DNA of 64,000 nucleotides from Gemmata palustris (GTDB lineage Bacteria > Planctomycetota > Planctomycetia > Gemmatales > Gemmataceae). Below the pieces are notes generated by a model that saw nothing but the letters and a program-made list of their open reading frames with translations, was not told where the DNA came from and made no database searches. Each line of letters starts with the position of its first letter. The stretch's first letter is position 1. Below are positions 55,107-62,834 of this stretch, piece after piece. The DNA lies in the NCBI RefSeq assembly GCF_017939745.1, contig NZ_JAGKQQ010000001.1, positions 2,170,001 to 2,234,000 on the forward strand. Direction: 5' to 3'. The position numbers and the translations under genes are program-made.

Positions 55107-56011
55107 GTCCTCCCTCCGATGGCGAAAGCTCTCGCAAGCGCATCCTGTGCGTCCATCTTTTCCCGCCGGTATAACTGCCGCAGCCCCGCCGTCTCACCGA
55201 AGGAAAGCGCCCCCCCGGTCAGGCGCTCGACCCCTTCGAGCCGTTCGACCAGCGACGACTCGTCGATCTTGAACACCCGGCCGGGGCTGGCGGGATGGCG
55301 GGCGATGTCGGCAATGGCCAATGTCCCGGCCTGCGGAGCGGTGGCTTCCCAGAACGCGAGCGTCGCGTACAGCAGCACCCCGTCGGGGAGAGACTGCTGG
55401 CGGCCCCGCCGGAACTGGAACGTTTGGCCGCCTCCGGGCTGCACGATGAGTCCGAGGTCAACCAGCGGGCAGTCGAGTGAGTCCTCGGCCAGGTCGCCCC
55501 GGCCCTGCCGCGACGGCGCGTAGGTGCGGAGGAACACCTCGACATCCCGCTTGACGGAGCTTTCGGCGACCTGCTTGCCAGACAAGGTCTGCGTCCAGCG
55601 GAACAATGCCGAGGTCAGTGCCTCGCGTGTGAACTCCGGCTCGTGGAAGTGGCTGAACGCCCAGAACCAGGTCGTGCTGCGGTAGCGGTTGGTGGCGATC
55701 TGCCAGTGGATCAGCCAGAGGCTCGCCGGGTCTTCGAGGTACGGGTCTAACCCGTCGTCGGAAAGCAGGGCATCCCCGAACTGCGAGGGGCGCAGGCCGT
55801 CGCGCTCGGAGTCCACCAACACCCCGGCGGCCAGGCACCAATGCCGGATGGATCGTACCATATTCTTTCCGACGCCGAGGGTGGTGATCGCGTCGTCGCG
55901 CACGAACACGCCCGCGTCGCCCCGAACGGCGTCAAAGCCCTTCTTGAGCCACGGGTAGCGGAAGGGGAACGTTTCGTGCCCCGAGAACTGGTACTGCGTC
56001 GCTAATCCCAT
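55103..56011 (-). CDS. DUF4007 family protein, first copy
   Basis: 302 residues from ATG 56011; upstream in-frame sequence lacks protein character. The DUF4007 signature is at the very start: YQFSGHETFPFRYPWLKKGF followed by LGVGKNMVRSIRHWCLAAGV. First gene of the operon. DUF4007 proteins are repeatedly found with PAPS reductase and phosphorothioation genes and are thought to take part in DNA recognition or restriction. Confidence 0.88.
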   Translation of the reverse strand: MGLATQYQFSGHETFPFRYPWLKKGFDAVRGDAGVFVRDDAITTLGVGKNMVRSIRHWCLAAGVLVDSERDGLRPSQFGDALLSDDGLDPYLEDPASLWLIHWQIATNRYRSTTWFWAFSHFHEPEFTREALTSALFRWTQTLSGKQVAESSVKRDVEVFLRTYAPSRQGRGDLAEDSLDCPLVDLGLIVQPGGGQTFQFRRGRQQSLPDGVLLYATLAFWEATAPQAGTLAIADIARHPASPGRVFKIDESSLVERLEGVERLTGGALSFGETAGLRQLYRREKMDAQDALARAFAIGGRT

Positions 56012-56209
56012 CCGTGGTTCGACTCCGCAAGGAACCGCAAGCTGCCGACACGGCACACCCTGCGTAAATTGTATCCGACGGGTCTTGACAGTCATCGGGA
56101 CTGTAGCTAGTCAGCCTAGTTTTACAATCTCGGCAGTGACGCAAGGCGCGGTCCTTCCGTTTCTTCGGCCACGAGCCACCCCCCAATCACCCCTGATTCG
56201 GGAATCCCT

Positions 56210-57691
56210 ATGCTGCCGGGTCCGATCCAGCGTCACAAAACGGCCATCCGGCGCGGGGACTTCTCCCGGCCGGTAAAGTGTTTGCTCCGTGACGGTCTTG
56301 TGGCCGCAGGGGTTACTTTCTTCGACTACGGCTGCGGAAGGGGTGAAGACCTCGAACTGCTCGCGGGCGACGGCGTTCCGTGCTCCGGCTGGGACCCGGC
56401 GCACCGTCCGGACGGTGCAAGAGCAGAAGCCGATGTGGTGAACCTCGGCTACGTCCTGAACGTGATCGAGGACACGCGGGAACGGGCCGAAACGCTGCGG
56501 GCGGCGTGGGGGTTGTGCCGGAAGGTACTGGCGGTGTCCGCGCAGGTACTGGTGGCCGGGCGGGGTAAGAATCCGGTGGAGTTCGGCGACGGTGTGCTGA
56601 CGAGCCGGAACACGTTCCAAAAGTTCTTCGAGCAGAGTGAGCTGAAGGCGTACCTCGAAGCCGAGTTGGGGACGGAAGCCATCCCGGCGGGCATCGGCAC
56701 GTTCTACCTGTTCCGCGACGAGGAGAGGCGGCAGGCGTTCCTCGCCAACCGGTACCGCAGGCGGGAGATCGTTCCACGCCGCCGCATCGCGGAACTGCGG
56801 ACGGAGGAGATCCGGCAGGCGCTCGAACCGTTCATGGAGGTCATCGCCGGGCTGGGCCGGGTGCCCGACACGGACGAGTTCCCCGGAGCGGCGGCGCTGG
56901 TCGAGCGGTTCGGTTCGTTGAAGCGGGCGTTCGCGGCCGTGCAGCGGCTCACCGGAACGGAAGCGTGGGACGACATTGCCCGCCGCCGCCGGGAGGACAT
57001 CCTGGTGTACCTCGCCCTCTCGCGGTTCCGCAAGCGCCCTGCGATTTCCCTCCTGCCCCTCACGCTGCAGCGGGACATGAAGGCCTTCTTCGGGGCGTAC
57101 ACGAAGGCGTGCGCCGAAGCCGACGCGTTACTGTTCAAAGCGGGCGACGCGGCGGCCATTGACGAGGCGTGCAAGCGGGCCACGGTCGGCAAGCTGCTTC
57201 CGGACGACCTGTACGTCCATCAATCAGCGATCGATTCGCTGGAGCCGCTACTTCGAATCTACGAGGGCTGCGGCCGAGCATACCTCGGCGAGGTAGAGGG
57301 CGCGAACCTCATCAAGATTCACCGCCGAACTGGGAAACTGTCGTACCTGATATATCCAGAGTTCGAGTCCGACCCGCACCCGGCGCTGCTGCGCTGCGTG
57401 AAGCTGAACCTGCGAACCAGGCAGATCGAGTGCTACGACTACGCGGAAAGCTCGAATCCGCCGGTGCTGCACCGGAAAGAAACATTCCTGCATCCTGACC
57501 ACAAGCTGAGGGCGAAGTTCGCCAAGCTGACCGAGCAGGAGGAGAAGCAAGGGCTGCTGGAGGACGCATCCGGCATCGGAACGCGGGACGGGTGGGCGAG
57601 GCGCCTGACAGAGAAAGGGTTCGCGCTAAAGGGGCACAAGCTGGTGAAGTCCCGCCCCGATGCTACTGTGGGCAGACCTGAGGCGGATTGA
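56210..57691 (+). CDS. DNA phosphorothioation-associated putative methyltransferase
   Basis: 493 residues. Class I SAM-binding motif I is FFDYGCGRGEDLELL (37-51), and NLGYVLNVIEDTRERAE is the motif IV-like segment. The N-terminal QRHKTAIRRGDFSRPVKCLL and the RYRRREIVPRR region fit the dnd-associated methyltransferase family (TIGR04096). Divergent from the big operon, with a 198-base shared promoter region (56012-56209), so the two are probably co-regulated. It could methylate DNA at phosphorothioate sites or an RNA/protein partner; the target is not known. Confidence 0.82.
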   Translation: MLPGPIQRHKTAIRRGDFSRPVKCLLRDGLVAAGVTFFDYGCGRGEDLELLAGDGVPCSGWDPAHRPDGARAEADVVNLGYVLNVIEDTRERAETLRAAWGLCRKVLAVSAQVLVAGRGKNPVEFGDGVLTSRNTFQKFFEQSELKAYLEAELGTEAIPAGIGTFYLFRDEERRQAFLANRYRRREIVPRRRIAELRTEEIRQALEPFMEVIAGLGRVPDTDEFPGAAALVERFGSLKRAFAAVQRLTGTEAWDDIARRRREDILVYLALSRFRKRPAISLLPLTLQRDMKAFFGAYTKACAEADALLFKAGDAAAIDEACKRATVGKLLPDDLYVHQSAIDSLEPLLRIYEGCGRAYLGEVEGANLIKIHRRTGKLSYLIYPEFESDPHPALLRCVKLNLRTRQIECYDYAESSNPPVLHRKETFLHPDHKLRAKFAKLTEQEEKQGLLEDASGIGTRDGWARRLTEKGFALKGHKLVKSRPDATVGRPEAD

Positions 57692-57741
57692 GATGTCAGG
57701 ACGGAGGGGCCGTACTGTCGCGAACCGGGGAGCCAACAACC

Positions 57742-58386
57742 ATGGCGGAAGAATATACGCGGGATGAATTGGTCCGAGCGCTACAGCGTGAGGGCGCGCG
57801 GCTTCTTAGGGACTACTTCAAACCTGACCCTGACCTGGAGGCATTGATCAAAAATTCGGTCGGCGCGAACACGTTCCGATCGTTTCAGAAAATGGCCAAG
57901 CCGCCGTCCGAGGTGTTTCGGGGCTGGGCCAAGTCTCGGCTCTCGTACAGCGTGATGGAAGCATTCGGGGCGATTGAGGATCAGGTGGCATACGATGCGT
58001 TCTTCGAATCCTATGCCGCGGATTTGACCCGCTATTGGGAAGCCGAGGGGAAGAGGCCGCTAAAGTTCGGCCCGGGACGCAAGCTGCTGGACCTGCTTTT
58101 CAAGCGGATCACCTGTTGCACAGAGGTGCCAGCCGAAAGCCGACAGCTGCTTATCCCGTTGCTGCATGTCCCGCTCGACGAGTTCAGCCTGACTGCCGTC
58201 CGCCAGTGCGCAGCATCCGAGGAGTTCGGGGAACCGATTGATATACCGGCCGCCCCGTCGATGGGCTGGGTGACAAGCCCAGAGCTGTATGCCAACATCC
58301 AGGCGCTGATGCGCCACATCGCAGCTACGGCGAGCGTGCCTACGATATGCCTTGACCTACTCGCGTGGGACCACGCCCATAGTTGA
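57742..58386 (+). CDS. Hypothetical protein (214 aa) after the methyltransferase
   Basis: Starts MAEEYTRDELVRALQREGAR; the alternative start at 57688 overlaps the previous gene but adds an unlikely 18 residues. The protein is mostly helical: LLRDYFKPDPDLEALIKNSV, FRGWAKSRLSYSVMEAFGAI, then a cysteine pair (KRITCCTEVP) and CAASEEFGEPIDIP. Same strand and 50 bases from the methyltransferase, so a likely companion. No family recognised. Confidence 0.6.
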   Translation: MAEEYTRDELVRALQREGARLLRDYFKPDPDLEALIKNSVGANTFRSFQKMAKPPSEVFRGWAKSRLSYSVMEAFGAIEDQVAYDAFFESYAADLTRYWEAEGKRPLKFGPGRKLLDLLFKRITCCTEVPAESRQLLIPLLHVPLDEFSLTAVRQCAASEEFGEPIDIPAAPSMGWVTSPELYANIQALMRHIAATASVPTICLDLLAWDHAHS

Positions 58387-58560
58387 CGGTTCGCTGCTTA
58401 TGGCTTTCGTCGTTGGCTTGGGCCTTGCGCATCCCGGCAGCCTCGCCCGTTTCCCGCACTCGCAGTGCCGCGGGCACTTCAAGCACTCGCGGCAGGTTCC
58501 GGGCTTCGAGCAGTTACAGTTCTTCGGCAGGACATTTCTTCGGCGGCAGCAGTAGCACAT
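58357..58560 (-). CDS. Cys-rich small protein (67 aa), possible zinc-binding
   Basis: ATG at 58560 has a strong GGAGG six bases upstream. The first 45 residues contain eleven cysteines, all but the first two pairs spaced as C-x1-4-C (MCYCCRRR, NCNCSKPGTCRECLKCPRHC, CECGK). This could hold one or two zinc ions. It is convergent with the preceding gene, and their ends overlap by 30 bases. The remaining 20 residues are unordered. Confidence 0.5.
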   Translation of the reverse strand: MCYCCRRRNVLPKNCNCSKPGTCRECLKCPRHCECGKRARLPGCARPKPTTKAISSEPSTMGVVPRE

Positions 58561-58631
58561 CGGGCACCTCCGCCATCCATCAGAGCGCGAACACGGCGAG
58601 AGCGCAAGGTCGGTAGTGCGGAAATGGGAAA

Positions 58632-58665
58632 GCCCCCGGCTCATCACCGGGGGCCTCATCTTTTT
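58632..58665 (+). terminator. Rho-independent terminator
   Basis: An 8-base GC stem GCCCCCGG/CCGGGGGC (58632-58639, 58647-58654) with a 7-base loop, then a run of five T. It insulates the Ter-type cluster from the upstream genes. Confidence 0.75.
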
Positions 58666-58666
58666 G

Positions 58667-58694
58667 TTGACAATGGATGTCAGTGGTGTACTTT
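58667..58694 (+). promoter_or_regulatory. Candidate sigma-70-type promoter of the Ter cluster
   Basis: TTGACA at 58667-58672 and TACTTT at 58689-58694 with a 16-base spacer, directly after the terminator and about 60 bases before the TerD start. Confidence 0.5.
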
Positions 58695-58756
58695 TGGCCC
58701 CGCGCCGGGTGACAGCCGGCGTCACTTCATCAATCACATCTTAAAGGATTTCAATT

Positions 58757-59341
58757 ATGACCGATACCGTTTCAATGTCAAAGGGCGAAAGCATCTCCCT
58801 CACCAAGAAAGCCCCCGGCCTGACGAAGGTCTTCGCCGGTGCTGGCTGGGACGTCAAGAAGGCCGGCGCCACTATGGACCTCGACCTCGCGGCGTTCATG
58901 CTCGACGCCAACGGCAAGCTCTCTGGCAAGGGCTACTTCGTGTACTTCGGCAACAAGGCGTCCGCCTGCGGCTCCGTTGCGAGCCAGGGCGACAACCTGA
59001 CCGGCGCGGGCGACGGTGACGACGAGGTGGTCGATGTCAACCTGGCCACCGTTCCGACGGGCATTCAGGAAATCCTGTTCGTGGCCTCCATCTATCAGGC
59101 TGCCCAGAAAGGCCAGAGCCTCAAGGATCTCGACAACGCGTTCATCCGCATCGTTAACGCCGAGAACCAGCAAGAACTGGCGAAGTACGACATCACGCAG
59201 ATCGCTGCTACCGGCGCGAGCTTCGTGCTGGGCAAACTGGTGCGTGAAGGCGCGGACTGGAACTTCGTGGCAATTGGCGAATCGGACGCTGGCGAGCTGG
59301 GCGCGTTGGCGACACGCTTCGGCCTTGCCGTAGCGGCCTGA
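58757..59341 (+). CDS. TerD-family protein
   Basis: 194 residues. The TerD fold is evident from KVFAGAGWDVKKAGATMDLD, AFMLDANGKL, the calcium-binding loop GDNLTGAGDGDDE and the later RIVNAENQQELAKYDI block. TerD-type proteins bind calcium and belong to tellurite/stress-response gene clusters, often near DNA-processing genes. AAGGA precedes the ATG. First gene of a six-gene plus-strand set. Confidence 0.88.
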   Translation: MTDTVSMSKGESISLTKKAPGLTKVFAGAGWDVKKAGATMDLDLAAFMLDANGKLSGKGYFVYFGNKASACGSVASQGDNLTGAGDGDDEVVDVNLATVPTGIQEILFVASIYQAAQKGQSLKDLDNAFIRIVNAENQQELAKYDITQIAATGASFVLGKLVREGADWNFVAIGESDAGELGALATRFGLAVAA

Positions 59342-59395
59342 TTCTCAACCGGGCGGGGGTTCTGGCCCCCGCCCATCTTCTTTAAGGGGCGCTCG

Positions 59396-59563
59396 ATGAA
59401 AACTTGCAAACACTGTAAACGGCGGGTCTCTGGATCGCACTTCTGCGAGTCGGCGCGCCGGACCGTCGAAGACACCGCCGACTTCACAGACGTGGCTTCT
59501 TCTTTCTTCAGCGGCGACTCCGGTTGCGATAGCGGGTCGGACTCCGGCTCGTGCGGCGATTAA
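59396..59563 (+). CDS. Small Cys/Ser-rich protein (55 aa)
   Basis: Starts MKTCKHCKRRVSGSHFCESA: a CxxC pair and a third Cys that could form a zinc knuckle. The C-terminus (SGDSGCDSGSDSGSCGD) is Ser/Asp/Gly-rich with two more cysteines. Lies between terD and a membrane-protein gene on the same strand. Function unknown. Confidence 0.55.
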   Translation: MKTCKHCKRRVSGSHFCESARRTVEDTADFTDVASSFFSGDSGCDSGSDSGSCGD

Positions 59564-59588
59564 CACTCTCAACATCAAGGACGACACT

Positions 59589-59792
59589 ATGGAACAAGTT
59601 AAAAATTACCTCCTCGGCCAGGCAGACAAGCTCACCGCGTGGATCGGCTGCATCGGCCTCGTGCTCCTTTTCCTCGGCTTCACAAGCATCCTAGCGCTGC
59701 TGTTCATCGCGCTGGTCGTCTTGCCCGAGGCGCAGTTCAGTCAGGTGTTCAAGGCGTGGACCGCCAAACTCCGGGGACTGGACGCGAAATGA
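59589..59792 (+). CDS. Small membrane protein (67 aa)
   Basis: One long hydrophobic stretch, WIGCIGLVLLFLGFTSILAL followed by LFIALVVLP, that may span the membrane once or as a hairpin. AAGGA precedes the ATG. The stop overlaps the DUF475 start by four bases (ATGA), so it is likely a partner of that transporter-like protein. Confidence 0.7.
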   Translation: MEQVKNYLLGQADKLTAWIGCIGLVLLFLGFTSILALLFIALVVLPEAQFSQVFKAWTAKLRGLDAK

Positions 59793-60784
59793 AAACCTTG
59801 CCATGGATCATTGCCGCCGTCGGCCTCCTCGCGGCGTTTGCCAGGGGTGGCTCCGCCGCCCTCGTCGTCGCTGCCCTCCTGTCGGTCATGGAGGTGTCGC
59901 TGTCGTTCGACAACGCGGTGGTCAACGCCGCCGTGCTGCGGCGTATGGACTCCAAGTGGCAGCAGCGGTTCCTGACCTGGGGCATTCTCATCGCCGTGGT
60001 CGGGATGCGGTTGGTGTTCCCGATCCTCATCGTCGCGATCGCGGCCGGGTTGGGCGTGATGCAGGTCGCCGTCATGGCGGTGGACGATCCGGCCCGGTAC
60101 GCCGTCCACCTGAAGGAAGCGCACACAGGAATCGCCGCGTTTGGCGGGCTTTTCCTGTTGCTCGTGTTCCTCGGCTTCGTGTGCGACGAGATGAAGGAGG
60201 TCCACTGGATTGGGTGGGTCGAGCGCAAGCTGGCGTCGCTCGGGCGGTTGGAAGCAGTCGAGGTCGCGGTCTCCCTTGTGGTTCTGTTGCTCGTGCAATT
60301 CGCGCTGCCCGAGAATGAGCGGCTCACCGTGATGATCGCAGGGGTAGCGGGGGTAGCCACATTTGTCGCTGTCAAGGGTTTCGCCGGGCTATGCGGCGAC
60401 CCCGACGCGGCCGTGGGCATGGCGACTCGCACCGGAGCGGCCGGTTTCCTGTACCTCGAGGTACTCGACGCAAGCTTCTCGCTGGACGGGGTGATCGGGG
60501 CGTTCGCCATCACCACCGACATCGTGGTCATCATGATCGGCCTGGCCATCGGGGCCATGTTCGTCCGGAGCATGACCGTCTACCTGGTGCGCCAGGGGAC
60601 GCTGGAGGAGTACCGGTACCTGGAGCACGGCGCGCACTGGGGCATCGGGGCGCTGGCCGCGATCATGCTGGTCAGCATGCGTGTGGACGTGCCCGAGGTC
60701 GTAACCGGGTTGATCGGCGTGTCCCTGATCGGGTTGTCCCTGCTCTCGTCGATCCGGCACCGTCGGAGGGCACATGCCGGATGA
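59789..60784 (+). CDS. DUF475 integral membrane protein (TerC-related)
   Basis: 331 residues from ATG 59789 (the longer open frame upstream is antisense-like). About nine hydrophobic helices, with the family hallmarks MEVSLSFDNAVVNAAVLRRM near the N-terminus and VLDASFSLDGVIGAFAITTD in the second half, i.e. paired conserved Asp/Asn in helices as in TerC-type proteins. Presumed metal-ion transport or sensing at the inner membrane with TerD. Confidence 0.85.
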   Translation: MKTLPWIIAAVGLLAAFARGGSAALVVAALLSVMEVSLSFDNAVVNAAVLRRMDSKWQQRFLTWGILIAVVGMRLVFPILIVAIAAGLGVMQVAVMAVDDPARYAVHLKEAHTGIAAFGGLFLLLVFLGFVCDEMKEVHWIGWVERKLASLGRLEAVEVAVSLVVLLLVQFALPENERLTVMIAGVAGVATFVAVKGFAGLCGDPDAAVGMATRTGAAGFLYLEVLDASFSLDGVIGAFAITTDIVVIMIGLAIGAMFVRSMTVYLVRQGTLEEYRYLEHGAHWGIGALAAIMLVSMRVDVPEVVTGLIGVSLIGLSLLSSIRHRRRAHAG

Positions 60785-60980
60785 CCGCCCGCAGGAGGAC
60801 GGGCTGTTGAAGCCTGGGCAAGTCGCTGACATGCTTCGGGTGACAAAGCGGACGCTCTGGCGGATGGCAAAGCAGGACGGGTTTCCCCTGCCTGTGCGGT
60901 TCAGCCGAAAGACGGTCCGGTGGCGGGCGGCCGAGATTCAGCAATACATTGCGGCCCTCCAGTGCGAGCCGCTGCCGTGA
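60774..60980 (+). CDS. AlpA/excisionase-like HTH protein (68 aa)
   Basis: LLKPGQVADMLRVTKRTLWR then MAKQDGFPLPVRFSRKTVRW is a MerR/AlpA-type winged helix. GGAGGG precedes the ATG; the gene overlaps DUF475 by 11 bases and the nuclease gene by four. It may regulate the cluster or act as an excisionase of a mobile element. Confidence 0.75.
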   Translation: MPDDRPQEDGLLKPGQVADMLRVTKRTLWRMAKQDGFPLPVRFSRKTVRWRAAEIQQYIAALQCEPLP

Positions 60981-61273
60981 CCTCCCTCCTCTACGTCTTC
61001 GCCCTCTGCACCGCCATTGACGGCGACACCCTCCGCTGCAGCGACGAGCGCGTCCGCCTGGCTCGGATTGATACGCCGGAGCGGCGGGAGGCCGGGTTTC
61101 AGGAGGCGACGGACGCCATGCGTCTGCTGATCGAGGGGAAGACGGTTCGCTGCGTCGTGAGCAAACGTGAGAAGTACGGTCGGCTGCTGGGGGAGTGCTC
61201 GACGCCCGACACGCCGTCACTCAGCGACGCGATTTTGCGGAGCGGGTTGGCAGACCGGTATCGGGGGCGGTGA
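60977..61273 (+). CDS. Staphylococcal-nuclease-like (thermonuclease) protein
   Basis: 98 residues from GTG 60977, which overlaps the HTH stop (GTGA). It has an N-terminal hydrophobic segment (LLYVFALCTA), then the SNase core: IDGDTLRC, RLARIDTPERREA and KYGRLLGEC, which give the calcium Asp, the two catalytic Arg and the Glu region. Shorter than secreted thermonucleases. Likely a membrane-tethered or exported DNase/RNase. Confidence 0.75.
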   Translation: MTSLLYVFALCTAIDGDTLRCSDERVRLARIDTPERREAGFQEATDAMRLLIEGKTVRCVVSKREKYGRLLGECSTPDTPSLSDAILRSGLADRYRGR

Positions 61274-61275
61274 GC

Positions 61276-62577
61276 CTACGTTACGATGACCTCCCCGTCG
61301 ATCGTGGGCAGGTCGAGCGGTCCATACACGTAGGCATGTTTTGCATCGGAGCTGAAGAGCTTCAGATCCCCGTCTTGGGACACGGTGTACACCATGACGC
61401 CTGGGTGAGCCTGGCAGAGTCGTGCGACTGACTGGTGACGTGTGCCGCCGAGCGCCTTCATGAACTCGTGGTTCTCGAAGACCTCGCCACTTTCGACGTT
61501 CGTAAACTTCAGGCCGTCACTTGCGGCTTTGGAAGTAACTTCAATCTTGGCCCCGAATCCAAACACGCGCAGGTCCTGGCCGAGAACGACGCACCCATCG
61601 ACCATGCTGAAATTCGCGACCATGTCCGCGTTGGTCAGCAGCTTTGCGCGTGACTGCTCGGCCGTCGCGATTGAGCTTCTTCGCCCGTCTGCATCCTGGC
61701 AAGCCGCGCAGTGTTCCTCCAGATCCCTCCCCAGGTGAAGATCCGTGGTGCGATGAAGCACCCGCAACTTACAGCTTTCCGGTTTGGTTACCCCCGGTGG
61801 GAGTAAGACGAACGCGCCACCGTGGCGCGCCTCGACGGCGGCTCGGAGCATTCTCGCCAGCACGTAAAGCACCGCCGTCTGCACATCGATTGAAATGCCT
61901 GAGTTCCGTTCCTCGTCGCTTTTGTCCAGCGATTTCAAAATCCGACCCTGTACGGCCTTCACGAGCGATTTCGCCGCGGGTGGGGCGTCGAAACCCGTGA
62001 GGGCACGAACCTTGCCGGCCTTATACTCGTATCCCGGGTACACCTCTGTCGCGCGGAAGTGCCCCGGGCCGAACACTTCGACCAGCAACTCCGCCGCTCG
62101 CCCCTCAGCCAAGACACCAATACGCCCGGGCTGGACCGAGTAAGCCAGTCCTCCGACGCGCTCTACACCGTCGCAGAATAGCCCGCTCTCGCCTTCGGTG
62201 ACGAGCAATGCACAGTCTGGCCGGGTGCAAGCCGGAGCGAGGCGGTGAAGTTGCGATTCGCTTAAAGACACCGGATCAAATCTGGCCACCGTCTGCTCTG
62301 ATCTCCCCCGTCGGCAGACCAGTTTGAAGCGTGGGTATCGCCCCTCCTCAGGAAGCAGACTTGTGTAGAACGTCAAGCTGATCAGTTTCCGTAAGCCGTC
62401 GTCGGTCAGTTTTGCAGCGGCGTCACCTGCACCGCCATCCTCACCGAACGCCTCTTTTCTCCATTTTCGTGCGTGTACGAGGAGCTCGGCGAGCGCGTCG
62501 GGGCCACACATCGAATTTGGGATCTGCGGCGCATCGTACCCGACGAGATGCCGGACAACCGTATTGTGCTTGGCCAT
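61276..62577 (-). CDS. DisA_N/DACNV-type (diadenylate-cyclase-like) sensor protein
   Basis: 433 residues from ATG 62577 (ATG at 62610 possible; neither has a strong ribosome site). The C-terminal third resembles the DisA_N fold: AKLLTNADMVANFSMVDGCVVLGQD, then GGTRHQSVARLCQAHPGVMVYTVSQDG, in which GTRHxxxA corresponds to the RHR region of diadenylate cyclases. The canonical DGA triplet is not conserved, as in the predicted non-catalytic DACN sensor domains. The N-terminal part contains a possible Cys-coordinating site (CTRPDC, EEHCAACQDADG). A nucleotide-sensing role is inferred. It is convergent with the nuclease gene. Confidence 0.6.
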   Translation of the reverse strand: MAKHNTVVRHLVGYDAPQIPNSMCGPDALAELLVHARKWRKEAFGEDGGAGDAAAKLTDDGLRKLISLTFYTSLLPEEGRYPRFKLVCRRGRSEQTVARFDPVSLSESQLHRLAPACTRPDCALLVTEGESGLFCDGVERVGGLAYSVQPGRIGVLAEGRAAELLVEVFGPGHFRATEVYPGYEYKAGKVRALTGFDAPPAAKSLVKAVQGRILKSLDKSDEERNSGISIDVQTAVLYVLARMLRAAVEARHGGAFVLLPPGVTKPESCKLRVLHRTTDLHLGRDLEEHCAACQDADGRRSSIATAEQSRAKLLTNADMVANFSMVDGCVVLGQDLRVFGFGAKIEVTSKAASDGLKFTNVESGEVFENHEFMKALGGTRHQSVARLCQAHPGVMVYTVSQDGDLKLFSSDAKHAYVYGPLDLPTIDGEVIVT

Positions 62578-62834
62578 GTGATTCGGCCCTTTGGCGCGTC
62601 GGGCTGACATTCGTCACCCGTGATGGGGTATTCCTCTGCTGAAGCTAGCAAACAGCGATCCTGGTCGCCACTTCTGCTTTTGATGCGAAGCCAGTGCCTG
62701 TCTGCCATCCCGTCGCCGTCGGTCGTGGTTTGTCGGGGCCGTCGCAGACGGTGCGGCCCCGACGAACTGCGGCCAGAGGCGGCGGTGCCTGACACGCCAT
62801 CCTTGAGCCGGAGGGAGTGGGTGGAGGGGCCGCC

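Noticed and set aside
53652-55523. 623-residue plus-strand frame
   Set aside because: Antisense shadow of the ATPase and DUF4007 genes; Arg/His/Pro-rich and without motifs. The same holds for other long frames opposite real genes.
56012-56209. Specific operator in the divergent promoter region
   Set aside because: No clear inverted repeat or -35/-10 pair could be defended by eye in this 198-base region.
38733-57691. Classical Dnd (DndBCDE/FGH) or Ssp system
   Set aside because: Only a short DndC-like protein and the dnd-linked methylase are present; PglZ, BrxC- and BrxL-like proteins point to BREX type 4.
59639-59788. 50-residue extension of the DUF475 protein
   Set aside because: It lies out of frame over the small membrane-protein gene, while ATG 59789 couples to that gene's stop and begins a membrane helix.
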